Below are positions 37,964 to 50,977 of a stretch of 64,000 bases of DNA, piece by piece. A program made the translations under genes and the position numbers. Position 1 is the stretch's first letter. Each line of letters begins with the position of its first letter. A model generated the notes under the pieces. That model saw nothing but the letters and a program-made list of their open reading frames with translations. It was not told the DNA's origin and ran no database searches. The stretch is taken from the NCBI RefSeq assembly GCF_000685015.1, contig NZ_BAYA01000004.1:248001-312000 (forward strand). The letters run 5' to 3'. The DNA is from Paraburkholderia bannensis NBRC 103871. Its GTDB lineage: Bacteria > Pseudomonadota > Gammaproteobacteria > Burkholderiales > Burkholderiaceae.

Positions 37964-38191
37964 TCAATGACCGGCGCCGCCTCTGGATACGCCGCCAGCG
38001 GCAACGGCAGCGGCGAGGCATTCGGGGCACATGCAGCGCCCGCGCGGGTCGAGCTGCTTCGCGGGCACGGCGGGCAGCGCCTTGCACCAGCAGTCGAACG
38101 GCTCGGTATGGCGTCCACAGTCGAAAGCGTTGCCGCAGCGCGGGCAGCGCGCATGTCTGACGGCATGAGTGGATGAAGCGGGGGCGGTCAT
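37964..38191 (-). CDS. Cysteine-rich CWC family protein
   Basis: This 75-residue protein has the cysteine pattern CPRCG...CGRHTEPFDCWCK...CMCPEC, typical of the cysteine-rich CWC family of putative zinc-binding proteins. The ATG at 38191 (MTAPASSTHAVRHARCPRCG) follows a GGGAG site; an upstream in-frame ATG would add an unrelated N-terminus. No function is known. It is convergent with the TPR-GT gene. Confidence 0.75.
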   Translation of the reverse strand: MTAPASSTHAVRHARCPRCGNAFDCGRHTEPFDCWCKALPAVPAKQLDPRGRCMCPECLAAAVAAGGVSRGGAGH

Positions 38192-38464
38192 AGCGGCGCA
38201 CTCCCTGGAAAACCAGCTTCGGCGATGTAGAAATGATGCCACAGCAGGCGACGAGCCTTGCCGTTAGAGATTAGAACGCACAAGTGCGCCTGTCGCGGAA
38301 ATTTCACAACGATAGACGCATAATCACCGAAGAAGCCCGCCAATACCGCCACAGACGCCGCATCTGTCGCATCATCGCATCGCCACCGCTCCAACCTGGC
38401 GAAAACCCTGTTGCAGCGCGCCAGTTGTGTACAATTCGGCCTGTTTCGTCCGCGCTTTTGCTAG

Positions 38465-39415
<951 letters not shown>

Positions 39416-39431
39416 ACTAAAGTGCATCCCT

Positions 39432-39457
39432 CCGGCGGCGCCCTCGCACCGCCGGAC
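39432..39457 (+). terminator. Hairpin downstream of argB
   Basis: A perfect 8-bp stem TCCGGCGG/CCGCCGGA with a 10-nt loop lies 17 bp after the argB stop. The following T-content is weak, so it may attenuate rather than fully end transcription. Confidence 0.45.
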
Positions 39458-39587
39458 GTCGGTTCGTTCTCCCGGCACCCTGTCGTTATTCCCGTGGCGC
39501 TGCGCGTTCTTGCGCGGCGCACGCGCGTTCGGGCGGCTTCATGCCCGCGCCTTCATTCGCTAAACGCAGCTCGATGAACGCAGCACC

Positions 39588-40385
39588 ATGAACCGCAGCA
39601 CGAAATCCCCCAGCACGACCCCAGTCTCCCTGCCGCTGCGCCGCCGTCCGCATGCCGCACGCAGCGCGCGTGGCGCGTGCGCGGCCCACCGGCACACGCC
39701 CGTCTGGCTGTTCGATCTCGACAACACGCTGCACGGCGCATCGCGCGCGATCTTCCCCGCGATCAACCAGGGGATGACGCAGTACATCATGGATTCGCTG
39801 GGCGTCAGCCGCGACGTCGCCAACCAGTTGCGCACGGGCTACACGCAGCGCTACGGCGCGGCGCTGCTCGGTCTCACGCGCCATCATCCGATCGATCCGC
39901 ACGACTTCCTCAAGGTCGTCCACACCTTCCCCGATCTGCCGAACATGGTTCACGCCGAGCGCGGTCTCGCGCGCACGCTCGCGGCGCTCCCGGGCCGCAA
40001 GATCGTGCTGACCAACGCGCCCGAGGCCTACGCGCGCGCCATGCTCGCGGAACTGGGCATCGAGCAGCTGTTCGAGCGCGTGGTCGCCATCGAGCACATG
40101 CAGACGCGCGGGCGCTGGCGCGCCAAGCCCGATCACGGCATGCTGCGCGCCGTGCTGCGCGAGGCGCGCGCGCCGCTCGCTGACGCTATCCTCGTCGAGG
40201 ACACGCACGGCCATCTGAAGCGCTACCGGCGCCTGGGGATCCGCACGGTCTGGATCACGGGGCACCTGCCCGCGCACCTCGCGCGCTGCAGCCGGCCACA
40301 CTATGTCGATCACCGCATTCGTTCGCTAAAATCGCTGCAACGCGGCCTGCAGCACATGCCGTTGCGGGGCCGGCCACGCGCCTGA
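39588..40385 (+). CDS. HAD-superfamily pyrimidine 5'-nucleotidase
   Basis: This 265-residue HAD hydrolase has motif I DLDNT (nucleophile D43, acid D45), motif II LTNAPE, a conserved Lys in RAKPD and motif IV VEDTHGH. It resembles the SDT1/PHM8-like pyrimidine 5'-nucleotidases, which dephosphorylate UMP/CMP-like substrates. The N-terminal 35 residues are Arg/Ser-rich and family-atypical, so the true start may be a little downstream. Lies between argB and slmA. Confidence 0.85.
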   Translation: MNRSTKSPSTTPVSLPLRRRPHAARSARGACAAHRHTPVWLFDLDNTLHGASRAIFPAINQGMTQYIMDSLGVSRDVANQLRTGYTQRYGAALLGLTRHHPIDPHDFLKVVHTFPDLPNMVHAERGLARTLAALPGRKIVLTNAPEAYARAMLAELGIEQLFERVVAIEHMQTRGRWRAKPDHGMLRAVLREARAPLADAILVEDTHGHLKRYRRLGIRTVWITGHLPAHLARCSRPHYVDHRIRSLKSLQRGLQHMPLRGRPRA

Positions 40386-40538
40386 ACGCGCGCAACCAGA
40401 CCCAGCCCGCAACGCGCGCCACGCCCGGCAGACCACGGGCGCAGCCGGCGACGCGAACGACCTTCACCCGCAACGCATTGGCGTGCGGGGCGACAATAAA
40501 CGGCAAGACTCAAGCGGCACGGCGGCCCGTTCGAAGCG

Positions 40539-41237
40539 ATGGCCCGCCAGCCGCACTCAGGGGCGACATTCATGCAGCCGAGCCATTCGTTGGAACCGCG
40601 TGACGCAGTCGTAGCAGCAGACACACCCGAGCCGCGCCGCAGCCGCCCGAAGCCCGGCGAGCGTCGCGTGCACATCCTCCAGACGCTCGCCTCGATGCTG
40701 GAAACGCCGCGCGGCGAGAAAATCACCACCGCCGCGCTCGCAGCGAAGATCGGCGTGTCCGAAGCGGCGCTGTACCGCCATTTCGCGAGCAAGGCCCAGA
40801 TGTACGAGGGCCTCATCGACTTCATCGAGCAGACGCTGTTCGCGCTCATCAACCAGATCGTCGCGAAGGAGCCGGGCGGCATGCGCCAGGCGCGCGCGAT
40901 CGCGCTCATGCTGATCCAGTTTTCCGCGAAGAACGCCGGCATGACCCGCGTGCTGACCTGCGAAGCGCTGGTGGGCGAGCACGAACGCCTCGCCGAGCGC
41001 GTCAACCAGATGCTCGACCGCATCGAGGCGTCGCTGCGCCAGTGCCTGCGCGTGGGTCTCGCCGAAGGCCGCGAAAGCGGCGCCGATGCGCCTGCGCCGG
41101 GCACTTACGACCCGGCCGTGCGCGCCAGCCTGGTGGTGCGCTACGTGATCGGCTGCTGGCATCGCTATGCACAAAGCGGCTTCACGCGCTCGCCTGCCGA
41201 ACACGCCGAGGAGCAGATCCGCGTGATCCTGCTCTAA
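40539..41237 (+). CDS. slmA: Nucleoid occlusion factor SlmA (TetR family)
   Basis: This 232-residue TetR-fold protein has an N-terminal helix-turn-helix (about 60-85; TTAALAAKIGVSEAALYRHF) matching SlmA, which binds specific sites on the nucleoid and blocks FtsZ ring formation there. The first ATG at 40539 adds 11 residues to a second at 40572; either is possible. It follows the HAD nucleotidase, as in related genomes. A plain TetR-type metabolite regulator cannot be fully excluded. Confidence 0.88.
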   Translation: MARQPHSGATFMQPSHSLEPRDAVVAADTPEPRRSRPKPGERRVHILQTLASMLETPRGEKITTAALAAKIGVSEAALYRHFASKAQMYEGLIDFIEQTLFALINQIVAKEPGGMRQARAIALMLIQFSAKNAGMTRVLTCEALVGEHERLAERVNQMLDRIEASLRQCLRVGLAEGRESGADAPAPGTYDPAVRASLVVRYVIGCWHRYAQSGFTRSPAEHAEEQIRVILL

Positions 41238-41492
41238 CGCGGGCAGCAGGTTCGCCGGGGCGCGCCGGATCCCTTTGCATTTTTTCCGATATACTCTGCG
41301 TTCCTTTTGCAATACATTTGCAATCCCTACGCGCCGATTTGCTGACTCGATTGCGGGCGCGTGAACTCCCTGGACATGGGTCTGGCGGAGTTCGATATAA
41401 ATGCGGCTAAAGAGGTCGTCAGCCGCGCCAACTCATTCGCACTCCGCGCTCGCCGACGCCGTTTAGCCGCCCGAAAAACACAGGCGGAACGA

Positions 41493-42638
41493 ATGGAATC
41501 GATCGGCGTCGTCGCTCCTCAAACACTGCATTTCGACGAGCCCCTGCAACTGCAGAACGGCACGGCGCTAGCCGGGTACGACCTCGTGGTCGAGACCTAC
41601 GGCACGCTCAATGCCGCGCGCAGCAACGCGGTGCTCGTCTGTCACGCGCTCAACGCGTCGCACCACGTCGCGGGCGTCTACGCGGACAACCCCAAGGACG
41701 TCGGCTGGTGGGACAACATGGTCGGGCCGGGCAAGCCGCTCGACACCAACCGCTTCTTCGTGATCGGCGTGAACAACCTGGGCTCGTGCTTCGGCTCGAC
41801 CGGGCCCATGAGCATCGATCCCGCCACGGGCAAGCCGTGGGGCGCAAAGTTTCCGGTCGTGACCGTCGAAGACTGGGTGGACGCCCAGGCGCGCGTGGCC
41901 GACCGCTTCGGCATCGAGAAGTTTGCCGCGGTGATGGGCGGCAGCCTCGGCGGCATGCAGGCGCTGGCCTGGAGCCTGCGCTATCCGGATCGCCTCGCGC
42001 ACTGCATCGTGGTCGCCTCCACGCCGAAGCTCTCGGCGCAGAACATCGCCTTCAACGAAGTCGCGCGCTCGTCGATTCTTTCCGACCCGGACTTCCACGG
42101 CGGCGATTACTACGCGCATAACGTGAAGCCCAGGCGCGGCCTGCGCGTCGCGCGCATGATCGGCCACATCACCTATCTGTCCGACGACGACATGGCCGAG
42201 AAATTCGGCCGTGCGCTGCGCCGCGCCGAGGGCGCCGAAAACGAATACAACTTCAACTTCGACGTGGAATTCGAAGTGGAGTCGTACCTGCGCTACCAGG
42301 GCGACAAGTTCGCGGACTACTTCGACGCCAACACGTACCTGCTCATCACGCGCGCGCTCGACTATTTCGATCCGGCGAAGAACTTCGACGGCGATCTCAC
42401 GCGCGCGCTCGCCCACACCAAGGCGAAATACCTGGTGGCGAGCTTCGCGACCGACTGGCGTTTCGCGCCCGCGCGCTCGCGCGAACTGGTGAAGGCGCTG
42501 CTCGACCACAAGCGTCAGGTGACCTACGCGGAGATCGACGCACCGCACGGCCACGACGCCTTCCTGCTCGACGACGCGCGCTATCACAACGTCGTGCGCG
42601 CCTATTACGAACGTATTGCTGCTGAGGTGGGCGCATGA
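41493..42638 (+). CDS. metX: Homoserine O-acyltransferase MetX
   Basis: MetX activates homoserine for methionine synthesis by acetylation or succinylation. The 381-residue alpha/beta hydrolase has nucleophile S151 ([10 protein letters not shown]), D321 (ATDWRF) and H354 (PHGHDAF). The frame is open upstream to 41361, but the ATG at 41493 follows a GGCGGAAC site and matches the family N-terminus ([14 protein letters not shown]). Its stop overlaps the metW start. Relatives with metW are often succinyl-specific (MetXS), but acyl preference is not certain from this sequence. Confidence 0.95.
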   Translation: MESIGVVAPQTLHFDEPLQLQNGTALAGYDLVVETYGTLNAARSNAVLVCHALNASHHVAGVYADNPKDVGWWDNMVGPGKPLDTNRFFVIGVNNLGSCFGSTGPMSIDPATGKPWGAKFPVVTVEDWVDAQARVADRFGIEKFAAVMGGSLGGMQALAWSLRYPDRLAHCIVVASTPKLSAQNIAFNEVARSSILSDPDFHGGDYYAHNVKPRRGLRVARMIGHITYLSDDDMAEKFGRALRRAEGAENEYNFNFDVEFEVESYLRYQGDKFADYFDANTYLLITRALDYFDPAKNFDGDLTRALAHTKAKYLVASFATDWRFAPARSRELVKALLDHKRQVTYAEIDAPHGHDAFLLDDARYHNVVRAYYERIAAEVGA

Positions 42639-43243
42639 ACCAGAGCGCATTCGACAGTCTTTCCGCCCGTCCCGACTTTCGCACCATCGCACGCTGGATC
42701 GAGCCGCGCTCGACCGTGCTCGACCTGGGTTGCGGCGACGGCGCGCTGCTCTCGCTGCTGGGCGAGGAGCTGGAGTGCTCGGGCTACGGCATCGAGATCA
42801 ACGACGCGGGCGTGCTCGCCTCGACGAAGAACGGCATCAACGTGATCCAGCAGAACCTGGAAGACGGCCTGCGCCTGTTCGAGGACGGCAGCTTCGACTT
42901 CGCGATTCTTTCGCAGACGCTGCAGACCATTCACCAGACCGCGGCGATCCTGCGCGAGACGGCGCGCGTGGGCAAGGAATGCATCGTGTCGTTCCCGAAT
43001 TTCGGCTACTGGCCGCATCGGCTTTCGGTGCTCAAGGGCCGCATGCCGGTGTCGAAATCGCTGCCCTACCAGTGGCACAACACGCCTAACGTGCGTGTGC
43101 TCACGGTCAAGGATTTCGAGGCGCTCGCGCCCGAAGTGGGCATCGAAATTCTCGACCGCGCCGTGCTGCATGGGGGCCAGACCGTTCGTTGGGGGGTGAA
43201 CTGGCGTGGTAGTCTTGCGGTCTATCGCGTGAAGAAACGCTGA
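42635..43243 (+). CDS. metW: Methionine biosynthesis protein MetW
   Basis: MetW (202 residues) is a SAM-methyltransferase-fold protein ([15 protein letters not shown] near residue 28) required with MetX for homoserine acylation in many proteobacteria. The ATG overlaps the metX stop by four bases (ATGA), so the two are translationally coupled. Confidence 0.95.
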   Translation: MNQSAFDSLSARPDFRTIARWIEPRSTVLDLGCGDGALLSLLGEELECSGYGIEINDAGVLASTKNGINVIQQNLEDGLRLFEDGSFDFAILSQTLQTIHQTAAILRETARVGKECIVSFPNFGYWPHRLSVLKGRMPVSKSLPYQWHNTPNVRVLTVKDFEALAPEVGIEILDRAVLHGGQTVRWGVNWRGSLAVYRVKKR

Positions 43244-43324
43244 CGCCGGGACCGGCGACGCGCGTTCTATACCGCCTCCTTTTAGATACACCGCGGTTAC
43301 ACCGCGCCGCCGCTGCCCGACGAC

Positions 43325-44779
43325 ATGCCGATACCGCCCCAAGAGGCCCCTGCCAAGGACGCTCAGGATACTCAGGACGCCCCGAGCTTTCCTGACGCTC
43401 ACGACGCACACGACGTCAATGCACACGAGGATCACCCCGGCTGGCGCGCGTACCTGAACACGCACATGCTGATCTGCGTGTTCCTCGGTTTTACCTCCGG
43501 GCTGCCGCTGTTCACGCTCGTCTACCTCGTGCAGGCCTGGCTGCGCTCCGAAGGCGTCAACCTCAAGGAAATCGGCCTCTTCGCCCTGATTCAGTTTCCC
43601 TATACGTGGAAATTCGTCTGGGCGCCGCTGATGGATCGCTACGTGCCACGCCTGCCTGGCTGGAAGCCTGGCCGCCGGCGCGGCTGGATGCTGGTCACGC
43701 AGGTGCTCGTGGCCGCGGCGATTGCGGCGCTCGGCTTCGTATCGCCCAAAGAATCGATCTGGACGGTGGCCGCGCTCACGGCGCTGGTGGCCTTCTTCGG
43801 TGCGAGCCAGGACATTTCGATCGACGCCTACCGGCGCGAACTGCTCAAGGATACCGAGCAGGGCCTGGGCAACGCGGTTCATGTGAACGCATACAAGATC
43901 GCGGCGCTCGTGCCCGGGTCGCTCGCGCTGATTCTTTCCGATCATCTGCCGTGGAGCACCGTGTTCGTCGTCACGGCGGCGTTCATGATTCCCGGCATGC
44001 TCATGACGCTGGTGGTGCGCGAGCCCGAAGTGCACGGCGCGCCGCCCCGGAACCTGCGCGAAGCCATCGTGCAACCGTTCGCCGAATTCGTGAACCGCGA
44101 CGGTCTCGCCGCTGCGCTGTTCGTGCTGGCATTCATCTTTCTGTACAAGCTCGGCGACACGATGGCGACGACGCTGTCGACATCGTTCTTCCTCGATATC
44201 GGCTATTCGCGCACCGAGATCGGCGTGATCGCCAAGATGACCGCGTTCGGCGCGAGTCTCGCGGGCGGCATTCTGGGCGGCATCGCACTGGTGAAGATCG
44301 GCATTGGGCGCGGCCTGTGGATTTTCGGCCTGCTGCAAATGGTGTCGACGCTCGGCTTTGCGTGGCTCGCGCAGCTCGGCCCCGATTCGCCGACGCTCGC
44401 GCTGATCTACGACGCGGTCGTATCGGTGAGTCACGGCGTCTCGCAGATCGCGGGCGTGTTTGGCGCGCACGCGCAACTTGCGCTCGATCCGCGCGCGGTC
44501 GCGCTCGCGCTCGTGTACGGCTTCGAGACCTTCGCGACCGGCCTCACGCTGGCCGCTTTCACGGCCTATATTGCCAGCACGACCGACCCTCGCTACACCG
44601 CGACGCAGTTCGCGCTGTTCACGAGTCTCGCCTCGGTGCCGCGCACGCTGGCGTCCGCCGCGAGCGGTTATGTGGTCGCGAAAATCGGCTGGTTCGACTA
44701 CTTCATCGCCTGCACGCTACTCGCTCTACCGGGTATGCTCCTGCTCATTCGAATTGCCCCCTGGAGAATCCGGAAGTGA
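43325..44779 (+). CDS. ampG: AmpG-family muropeptide permease
   Basis: AmpG imports anhydro-muropeptides from the periplasm for cell-wall recycling and beta-lactamase induction. The 484-residue MFS protein has 12 or more helices after an Asp/His-rich N-terminal stretch of about 38 residues, and keeps the family motif GFTSGLPLFTLVYLVQAWLR near residue 58. Downstream of metXW; the next gene could start within its last codon, but a later start is preferred. Confidence 0.9.
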   Translation: MPIPPQEAPAKDAQDTQDAPSFPDAHDAHDVNAHEDHPGWRAYLNTHMLICVFLGFTSGLPLFTLVYLVQAWLRSEGVNLKEIGLFALIQFPYTWKFVWAPLMDRYVPRLPGWKPGRRRGWMLVTQVLVAAAIAALGFVSPKESIWTVAALTALVAFFGASQDISIDAYRRELLKDTEQGLGNAVHVNAYKIAALVPGSLALILSDHLPWSTVFVVTAAFMIPGMLMTLVVREPEVHGAPPRNLREAIVQPFAEFVNRDGLAAALFVLAFIFLYKLGDTMATTLSTSFFLDIGYSRTEIGVIAKMTAFGASLAGGILGGIALVKIGIGRGLWIFGLLQMVSTLGFAWLAQLGPDSPTLALIYDAVVSVSHGVSQIAGVFGAHAQLALDPRAVALALVYGFETFATGLTLAAFTAYIASTTDPRYTATQFALFTSLASVPRTLASAASGYVVAKIGWFDYFIACTLLALPGMLLLIRIAPWRIRK

Positions 44780-44850
44780 CCCCGCCTCAGCATGCCGCCC
44801 ATGTTTCCCTTTCGACGCGCCGCCGTCCGGGAGGGAGAAGCGCGCACGCT

Positions 44851-45990
44851 ATGGGGCCACAACGCAAGCGCACGTCGACGGATCTCCGCACCGCCTTGTG
44901 TGCGCTGGCGTTGACGCTGACTGCCGGTTTCGCGCACGCGAGCGAAAACCCTGCCGCCAATTCAGCCAGCCCGGCCGCGTTGCCTTCAACCGTGCCGTCG
45001 GCCGCCTCGCTCTCCAGCGCCGCCGAAACGGCGGGCGCGGCCTCAGCGAACGTGTCGAACCTGCCGCAGCCGCAGCCTGGCAACGGCACGTCGCTCAACG
45101 CCAATCCGGCAAATCAGACCAACTCGACCAATGCGACCAATGCGCCGGGCGCGGCACAGAACGGCGGGCCGAACACGGGCCGCGTGGTGCGTTTCGGCAA
45201 TATCGGCGTGTTCCGCAACCTGATTCCGTCGCCCACGCTCGAAGCCCAGGCTGCCGCCGAATACAACGAGATCGTGCGCGGCGCCGCGCATTCGAAGCTG
45301 CTCTATCCGGACAACGATCCGCACGTGCTGCGCGTGCGCCAGTTCGTCGACCGGCTCGCGCCGTATGCGCTCAAATGGAGCGATCGCGTCAAGAACTGGA
45401 AGTGGGAAGTGGCGGTGATCCGCTCGCCCGATATCCGCATGTACTGCCTGCCGGGCGGCAAGATCGTGGTGTACGGCGGCCTGCTCGACCGCGTGAAACT
45501 CAACGACAACGAACTCGGCATGCTGCTCGGCCACGAGATCGCGCATGCGGTGCGCGAGCACGTGCGCGAACGTCTGGGCGAACAGCAGGCCGCGCAGATC
45601 GAATCGGGCGTGGTGCCGCAGCTATTCGGTCTGGCCGATCTGGGCGTGTTCCCGCTCGGCATCGGCTCGCGTCTGGTGGAAATGCACTATGGCCGCGCCG
45701 ATGAAACCGAAGCCGACGTGATCGGCAGCGATATCGCGGCCCGCGCGGGCTTCGATCCGCGCGCGGCGCTCACGCTGTGGGACAAGCTCGCGGTGGCGAC
45801 GAAGTCCGACCGCGACCAGGGCTTCATCTACGTGCATCCGTACACGCCGGCGCGGCGCGCGGATATCGCCAAGCGTCTCGCGGACATGATGCCGCTCTAC
45901 GCGAAGGCCGTCGGCAAGCCGCTGGGCGAGCTGCCCGACTATCAGGGCATCGCGGCGGTGCAGCGGCGCAAGGTGGTGGCGGCGCCCTGA
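44851..45990 (+). CDS. M48 family metallopeptidase, exported
   Basis: This 379-residue protein has a signal peptide (about 1-30; DLRTALCALALTLTAGFAHA) and then a Ser/Ala/Asn-rich linker (about 31-110) before the M48 core, with HEIAH (in LLGHEIAHAVREH) and a downstream Glu in DETEADVIG as zinc ligands. It resembles BepA/LoiP-like periplasmic proteases without a long TPR tail. A GTG at 44776 that overlaps the ampG stop is in frame; 44851 was preferred because the signal peptide starts there. Confidence 0.85.
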   Translation: MGPQRKRTSTDLRTALCALALTLTAGFAHASENPAANSASPAALPSTVPSAASLSSAAETAGAASANVSNLPQPQPGNGTSLNANPANQTNSTNATNAPGAAQNGGPNTGRVVRFGNIGVFRNLIPSPTLEAQAAAEYNEIVRGAAHSKLLYPDNDPHVLRVRQFVDRLAPYALKWSDRVKNWKWEVAVIRSPDIRMYCLPGGKIVVYGGLLDRVKLNDNELGMLLGHEIAHAVREHVRERLGEQQAAQIESGVVPQLFGLADLGVFPLGIGSRLVEMHYGRADETEADVIGSDIAARAGFDPRAALTLWDKLAVATKSDRDQGFIYVHPYTPARRADIAKRLADMMPLYAKAVGKPLGELPDYQGIAAVQRRKVVAAP

Positions 45991-46031
45991 GTCCGGGCGC
46001 GCGCCTGCTTTAACGCCGGCTTCAGCGGCGC

Positions 46032-46814
46032 TTACTTCTTCTTGACCTTCCAGTCGTAGTCGACGGTCAGCGGCGCGTGGTCGCTGAACTTGATGTCGCG
46101 GAACACGTCCGTGCGCTTCGCCGTTGCGGCCACGCCGGGCGTCGCGATCTGGTAATCGATACGCCAGCCCACGTTCTTCGCGTACGCCTGGCCGCGATTG
46201 CTCCACCATGTGTACTGCTCGGGGCGCGGGTCGAGCGTGCGGAACACATCGACGTAACCCACTTCGTCGAATAGCTGCGTGAGCCACGCGCGCTCTTCGG
46301 GCAGGCAGCCGGAATTCTTCTGGTTGCCCTTCCAGTTCTTGATGTCGATTTCCTTGTGGACGATGTTCACATCGCCGCACACGATCACTTCGCGCGTCTT
46401 CTTGAGTTCGGCCAGGTGCGGCATGAACACGTCCATGAAACGGTACTTGGCCTGCTGGCGTTCATCACCGCTCGAACCCGACGGCACGTACACCGAGATC
46501 ACCGACAGGTCGCCAAAGCGCAGTTCCACATAGCGGCCTTCGGCGTCGAACTCTTCGCTGCCGAAGCCGATGATGACCTCATCGGGCTCGCGGCGCGCAT
46601 ACACGCCCGCGCCGCTATAGCCCTTCTTCACCGCATGCTGGAAGTAGCCCTTGAAGTCGTGCGGCGCGAGGAATTCGGGCGTCATGTCGTCCTGCGAGCA
46701 CTTGATTTCCTGCACGCAGAGCACGTCGGCGTTCTGTTCGCCGAACCATTCGAAGAAGCCCTTCTTCGCCGCCGAGCGGATTCCATTGAGGTTCGCGGTG
46801 ATCACACGCAGCAT
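46032..46814 (-). CDS. xth: Exodeoxyribonuclease III
   Basis: This 260-residue Mg-dependent endonuclease/exonuclease/phosphatase-fold enzyme acts on AP sites and 3' ends in base-excision repair. It begins MLRVITANLNGIRSA and keeps the family motifs LCVQEIKC and SDHAPLTVDY near the C-terminus. The ATG at 46814 follows an AAGGATAG site; an upstream in-frame ATG at 46865 was rejected. Convergent with the M48 gene. Confidence 0.92.
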   Translation of the reverse strand: MLRVITANLNGIRSAAKKGFFEWFGEQNADVLCVQEIKCSQDDMTPEFLAPHDFKGYFQHAVKKGYSGAGVYARREPDEVIIGFGSEEFDAEGRYVELRFGDLSVISVYVPSGSSGDERQQAKYRFMDVFMPHLAELKKTREVIVCGDVNIVHKEIDIKNWKGNQKNSGCLPEERAWLTQLFDEVGYVDVFRTLDPRPEQYTWWSNRGQAYAKNVGWRIDYQIATPGVAATAKRTDVFRDIKFSDHAPLTVDYDWKVKKK

Positions 46815-46874
46815 TTTTCTATCCTTGTTGGGTTTTTCGTTTTCAGGCAATGAGTCGAGTTTCAAGCGCGGGCT

Positions 46875-47720
46875 TTACTCGATCGTCATACCTTCGAGTT
46901 CAGGCTTCGCAGGCGGAAATTCGAGCTTGAGGCTCTCCATCAGGCGCAGCAGCAACTCGGCGACCATCACGTTGCGATGCGTCTTGGAATCGGCGGGAAT
47001 CACGTACCAGGGCGCGTGCTCGCTCGACGTCGCCGCGAGCGCGTCGCGGTACGCCGCCTGATAAGCGTCCCAGTGCTTGCGCGCTTCGAGATCGGAGAGA
47101 TCGAATTTCCAGTGCTTCGAAGGATCGTCGATGCGCGCCTGGATGCGGCGGCGCTGCTCGTCCTTCGAGATGTGCAGCCAGCACTTGATGATGGTCGTGC
47201 CGTTTTCCGCGAGCATGCGCTCGAAGTCGCGGATCTGCGCGTAGCGGCGCTCGCACTCGGCGGCGTCGATCTGGCCCATCACGCGCGGCACCAGCACATC
47301 TTCGTAGTGGCTGCGGTTGAAGATCGCCAGTTCGCCGGCGGCCGGAACGTGCATATGCACGCGCCAGAGGAAATCGTGCGCCGCCTCGATGGGCGTGGGC
47401 GCGCGAAACGGCACGATGCGCAGGCCGAGCGGATCGACTTCGTGGAACACGCCGCGAATGGTGCCGTCCTTGCCGCTCGTATCCATGCCTTGCAGCACCA
47501 GCAGCACGCGCTGATGACGCTGCGCGTGCAGGCGCTCCTGGAGCACGTCGAGCTTGTCGCCGATCGCCGCGAGCCGCTCACGATCGCTGTCCTTGCTGCC
47601 CGTGGAGAACGGTTTTGCCGAAGGGTCGATGGTTTCGGGCGAGAAGGCCTCAGCCTTCTTGTCGCCGAAATACGGCACGCGGAAATCATCAAGGGTCGAG
47701 GAACTGGGGGACTTCGCCAT
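46875..47720 (-). CDS. Polyphosphate kinase 2 family protein
   Basis: PPK2 enzymes use polyphosphate to phosphorylate nucleotides. The 281-residue protein has Walker A GMDTSGKDG (78-86) and a lid/Walker B region FNRSHYEDVLVPRVMG. It resembles class III or class I single-domain PPK2; the class cannot be fixed here. The ATG at 47720 (MAKSPSSSTLDDF) follows an AGGAG site. It lies upstream of the exonuclease gene on the same strand and downstream of gatB. Confidence 0.88.
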   Translation of the reverse strand: MAKSPSSSTLDDFRVPYFGDKKAEAFSPETIDPSAKPFSTGSKDSDRERLAAIGDKLDVLQERLHAQRHQRVLLVLQGMDTSGKDGTIRGVFHEVDPLGLRIVPFRAPTPIEAAHDFLWRVHMHVPAAGELAIFNRSHYEDVLVPRVMGQIDAAECERRYAQIRDFERMLAENGTTIIKCWLHISKDEQRRRIQARIDDPSKHWKFDLSDLEARKHWDAYQAAYRDALAATSSEHAPWYVIPADSKTHRNVMVAELLLRLMESLKLEFPPAKPELEGMTIE

Positions 47721-47765
47721 CGCTACGGTTCTCCTGTGTGAATCCGTGAATCCGCCTCTTGAAGC

Positions 47766-47806
47766 GGCAAGGCGGCGCCGCACCTCTCGCGCGACGCCGC
47801 CTCGCC
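47766..47806 (-). terminator. Hairpin after gatB
   Basis: A 12-bp stem GGCAAGGCGGCG/CGCCGCCTCGCC with one mismatch and a 17-nt loop follows the gatB stop; no T-run is present, so it may act as an attenuator or mRNA-stabilising structure. Confidence 0.4.
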
Positions 47807-47836
47807 AGCCTGAACGCTTGCTAGCGTATCAGGCTA

Positions 47837-49312
47837 TCAGCCCAGCTTCTTCTTCAGCAGTTCATTGACCTGCTGCGGATTCGCCTTGCCCTTGGTGGCC
47901 TTCATCGCCTGGCCGATCAGCGCATTGAAGGCCTTTTCCTTGCCTGCGCGGAATTCCTCAACCGACTTCGGGTTCGCGGCGAGCACCTCGTCGATGATCG
48001 CTTCGAGCGCGCCGGTGTCGGAGATCTGCTTGAGACCCTTCGCGTCGATGATGCGGTCAACGGCGGCCTCGTCGGTCGCCTTCTCGTCCCACATCGCCTG
48101 GAAGATTTCCTTGGCGATCTTGTTCGAGATCGTGCCGTCGGCGATACGCGCGAGCAGCAGCGCGAATTGCGCAGCCGACACCGGCGACGCGCCGATATCG
48201 AGGCCTTCGCGATTCAGTTGCGACGAGACTTCGCCCATCAGCCAGTTCGCGGCGGCCTTGGCCTGCGCGGCGCCGGCCTTTGCAACGACGGCTTCGAAGT
48301 ACGCGGCCATCGCCTTGCTCGACGTCAGCACGTTTGCGTCGTACGGCGTCACGCCGTACTGCTCGACGAAACGCGTCTGCATGGTCGCGGGCAGCTCGGG
48401 CATTTCGCCCTTCACGCGCTCGACCCAGGCTGCGTCGATCACGAGCGGCATGAGGTCGGGGTCGGGGAAATAGCGGTAATCGTGCGCGTCTTCCTTGCTG
48501 CGCATCGAACGCGTCTCGCGCTTGTCCGGATCGTAGAGGCGCGTTTCCTGCACCACCGTGCCGCCGTCCTCGATCAGCTCGATCTGGCGGCGCACTTCGT
48601 ACTGGATGGCTTCTTCGAGGAAGCGGAACGAGTTCAGGTTCTTGATCTCGGCGCGCGTGCCAAATTCCTTCTGGCCGACCGGACGCACGGAGACGTTCGC
48701 GTCGCAGCGGAACGAGCCTTCCTGCATGTTGCCGTCGCAGATGCCGAGCCACACGACCAGCGTGTGCAGCGATTTCGCGTAAGCGACCGCCTCGGCGGCG
48801 CTGCGCATTTCAGGTTCCGTAACGATTTCGAGCAGCGGCGTGCCCGCGCGGTTCAGGTCGATGCCCGTCATGCCCGCGAAATCTTCGTGCAGCGACTTGC
48901 CCGCATCTTCTTCCAGGTGCGCGCGCGTCAGGTTGACGGTCTTTTCGTAGGCTTCCTTGCCGGTCTTTTCGTTGGCCGGAACCTGGATCGTGATCTGGCC
49001 GCCCTGCACGACCGGAATCTCGTACTGGCTGATCTGGTAGCCCTTCGGCAGATCCGGGTAGAAGTAGTTCTTGCGCGCGAAGATGCTGCGCGGCGCGATC
49101 GTCGAGCCGATCGCGAGACCGAACTGGATCGCGCGCTCGACGGCGCCGCGGTTCATCACCGGCAGCACGCCCGGCAACGCGAGATCGACGGGGCAGGCCT
49201 GCGTGTTGGGGGCGGCGCCGAACTGCGTCGATGCGCCCGAGAAGATCTTGGAGACCGTCGACAGCTGCGCGTGCGTCTCAAGACCGATAACGACTTCCCA
49301 TTGCGTGCTCAT
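47837..49312 (-). CDS. gatB: Aspartyl/glutamyl-tRNA amidotransferase subunit B
   Basis: GatB activates and amidates Glu-tRNA(Gln) and Asp-tRNA(Asn) as part of GatCAB. The 491-residue protein has the GatB signature near its centre ([20 protein letters not shown]) and a C-terminal YqeY-like tRNA-binding domain. It starts 3 bp after gatA. Confidence 0.97.
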   Translation of the reverse strand: MSTQWEVVIGLETHAQLSTVSKIFSGASTQFGAAPNTQACPVDLALPGVLPVMNRGAVERAIQFGLAIGSTIAPRSIFARKNYFYPDLPKGYQISQYEIPVVQGGQITIQVPANEKTGKEAYEKTVNLTRAHLEEDAGKSLHEDFAGMTGIDLNRAGTPLLEIVTEPEMRSAAEAVAYAKSLHTLVVWLGICDGNMQEGSFRCDANVSVRPVGQKEFGTRAEIKNLNSFRFLEEAIQYEVRRQIELIEDGGTVVQETRLYDPDKRETRSMRSKEDAHDYRYFPDPDLMPLVIDAAWVERVKGEMPELPATMQTRFVEQYGVTPYDANVLTSSKAMAAYFEAVVAKAGAAQAKAAANWLMGEVSSQLNREGLDIGASPVSAAQFALLLARIADGTISNKIAKEIFQAMWDEKATDEAAVDRIIDAKGLKQISDTGALEAIIDEVLAANPKSVEEFRAGKEKAFNALIGQAMKATKGKANPQQVNELLKKKLG

Positions 49313-49315
49313 GCT

Positions 49316-50806
<1,491 letters not shown>

Positions 50807-50977
50807 TGCGTGATTCCTGGAAGATCGTAACGGGGCGACCACAACGATCGCACCGTCCGGGAGCGCCTCGCGCGATGCGCGGGCTGCGCCCCGCCAATTC
50901 GGGGGCGGCGGCGTTCACGAAAGTTAAGGTCAGAAGACTCGAACTTCTTCGAAAACGTCGCCAAAATGAGCGTTTGT

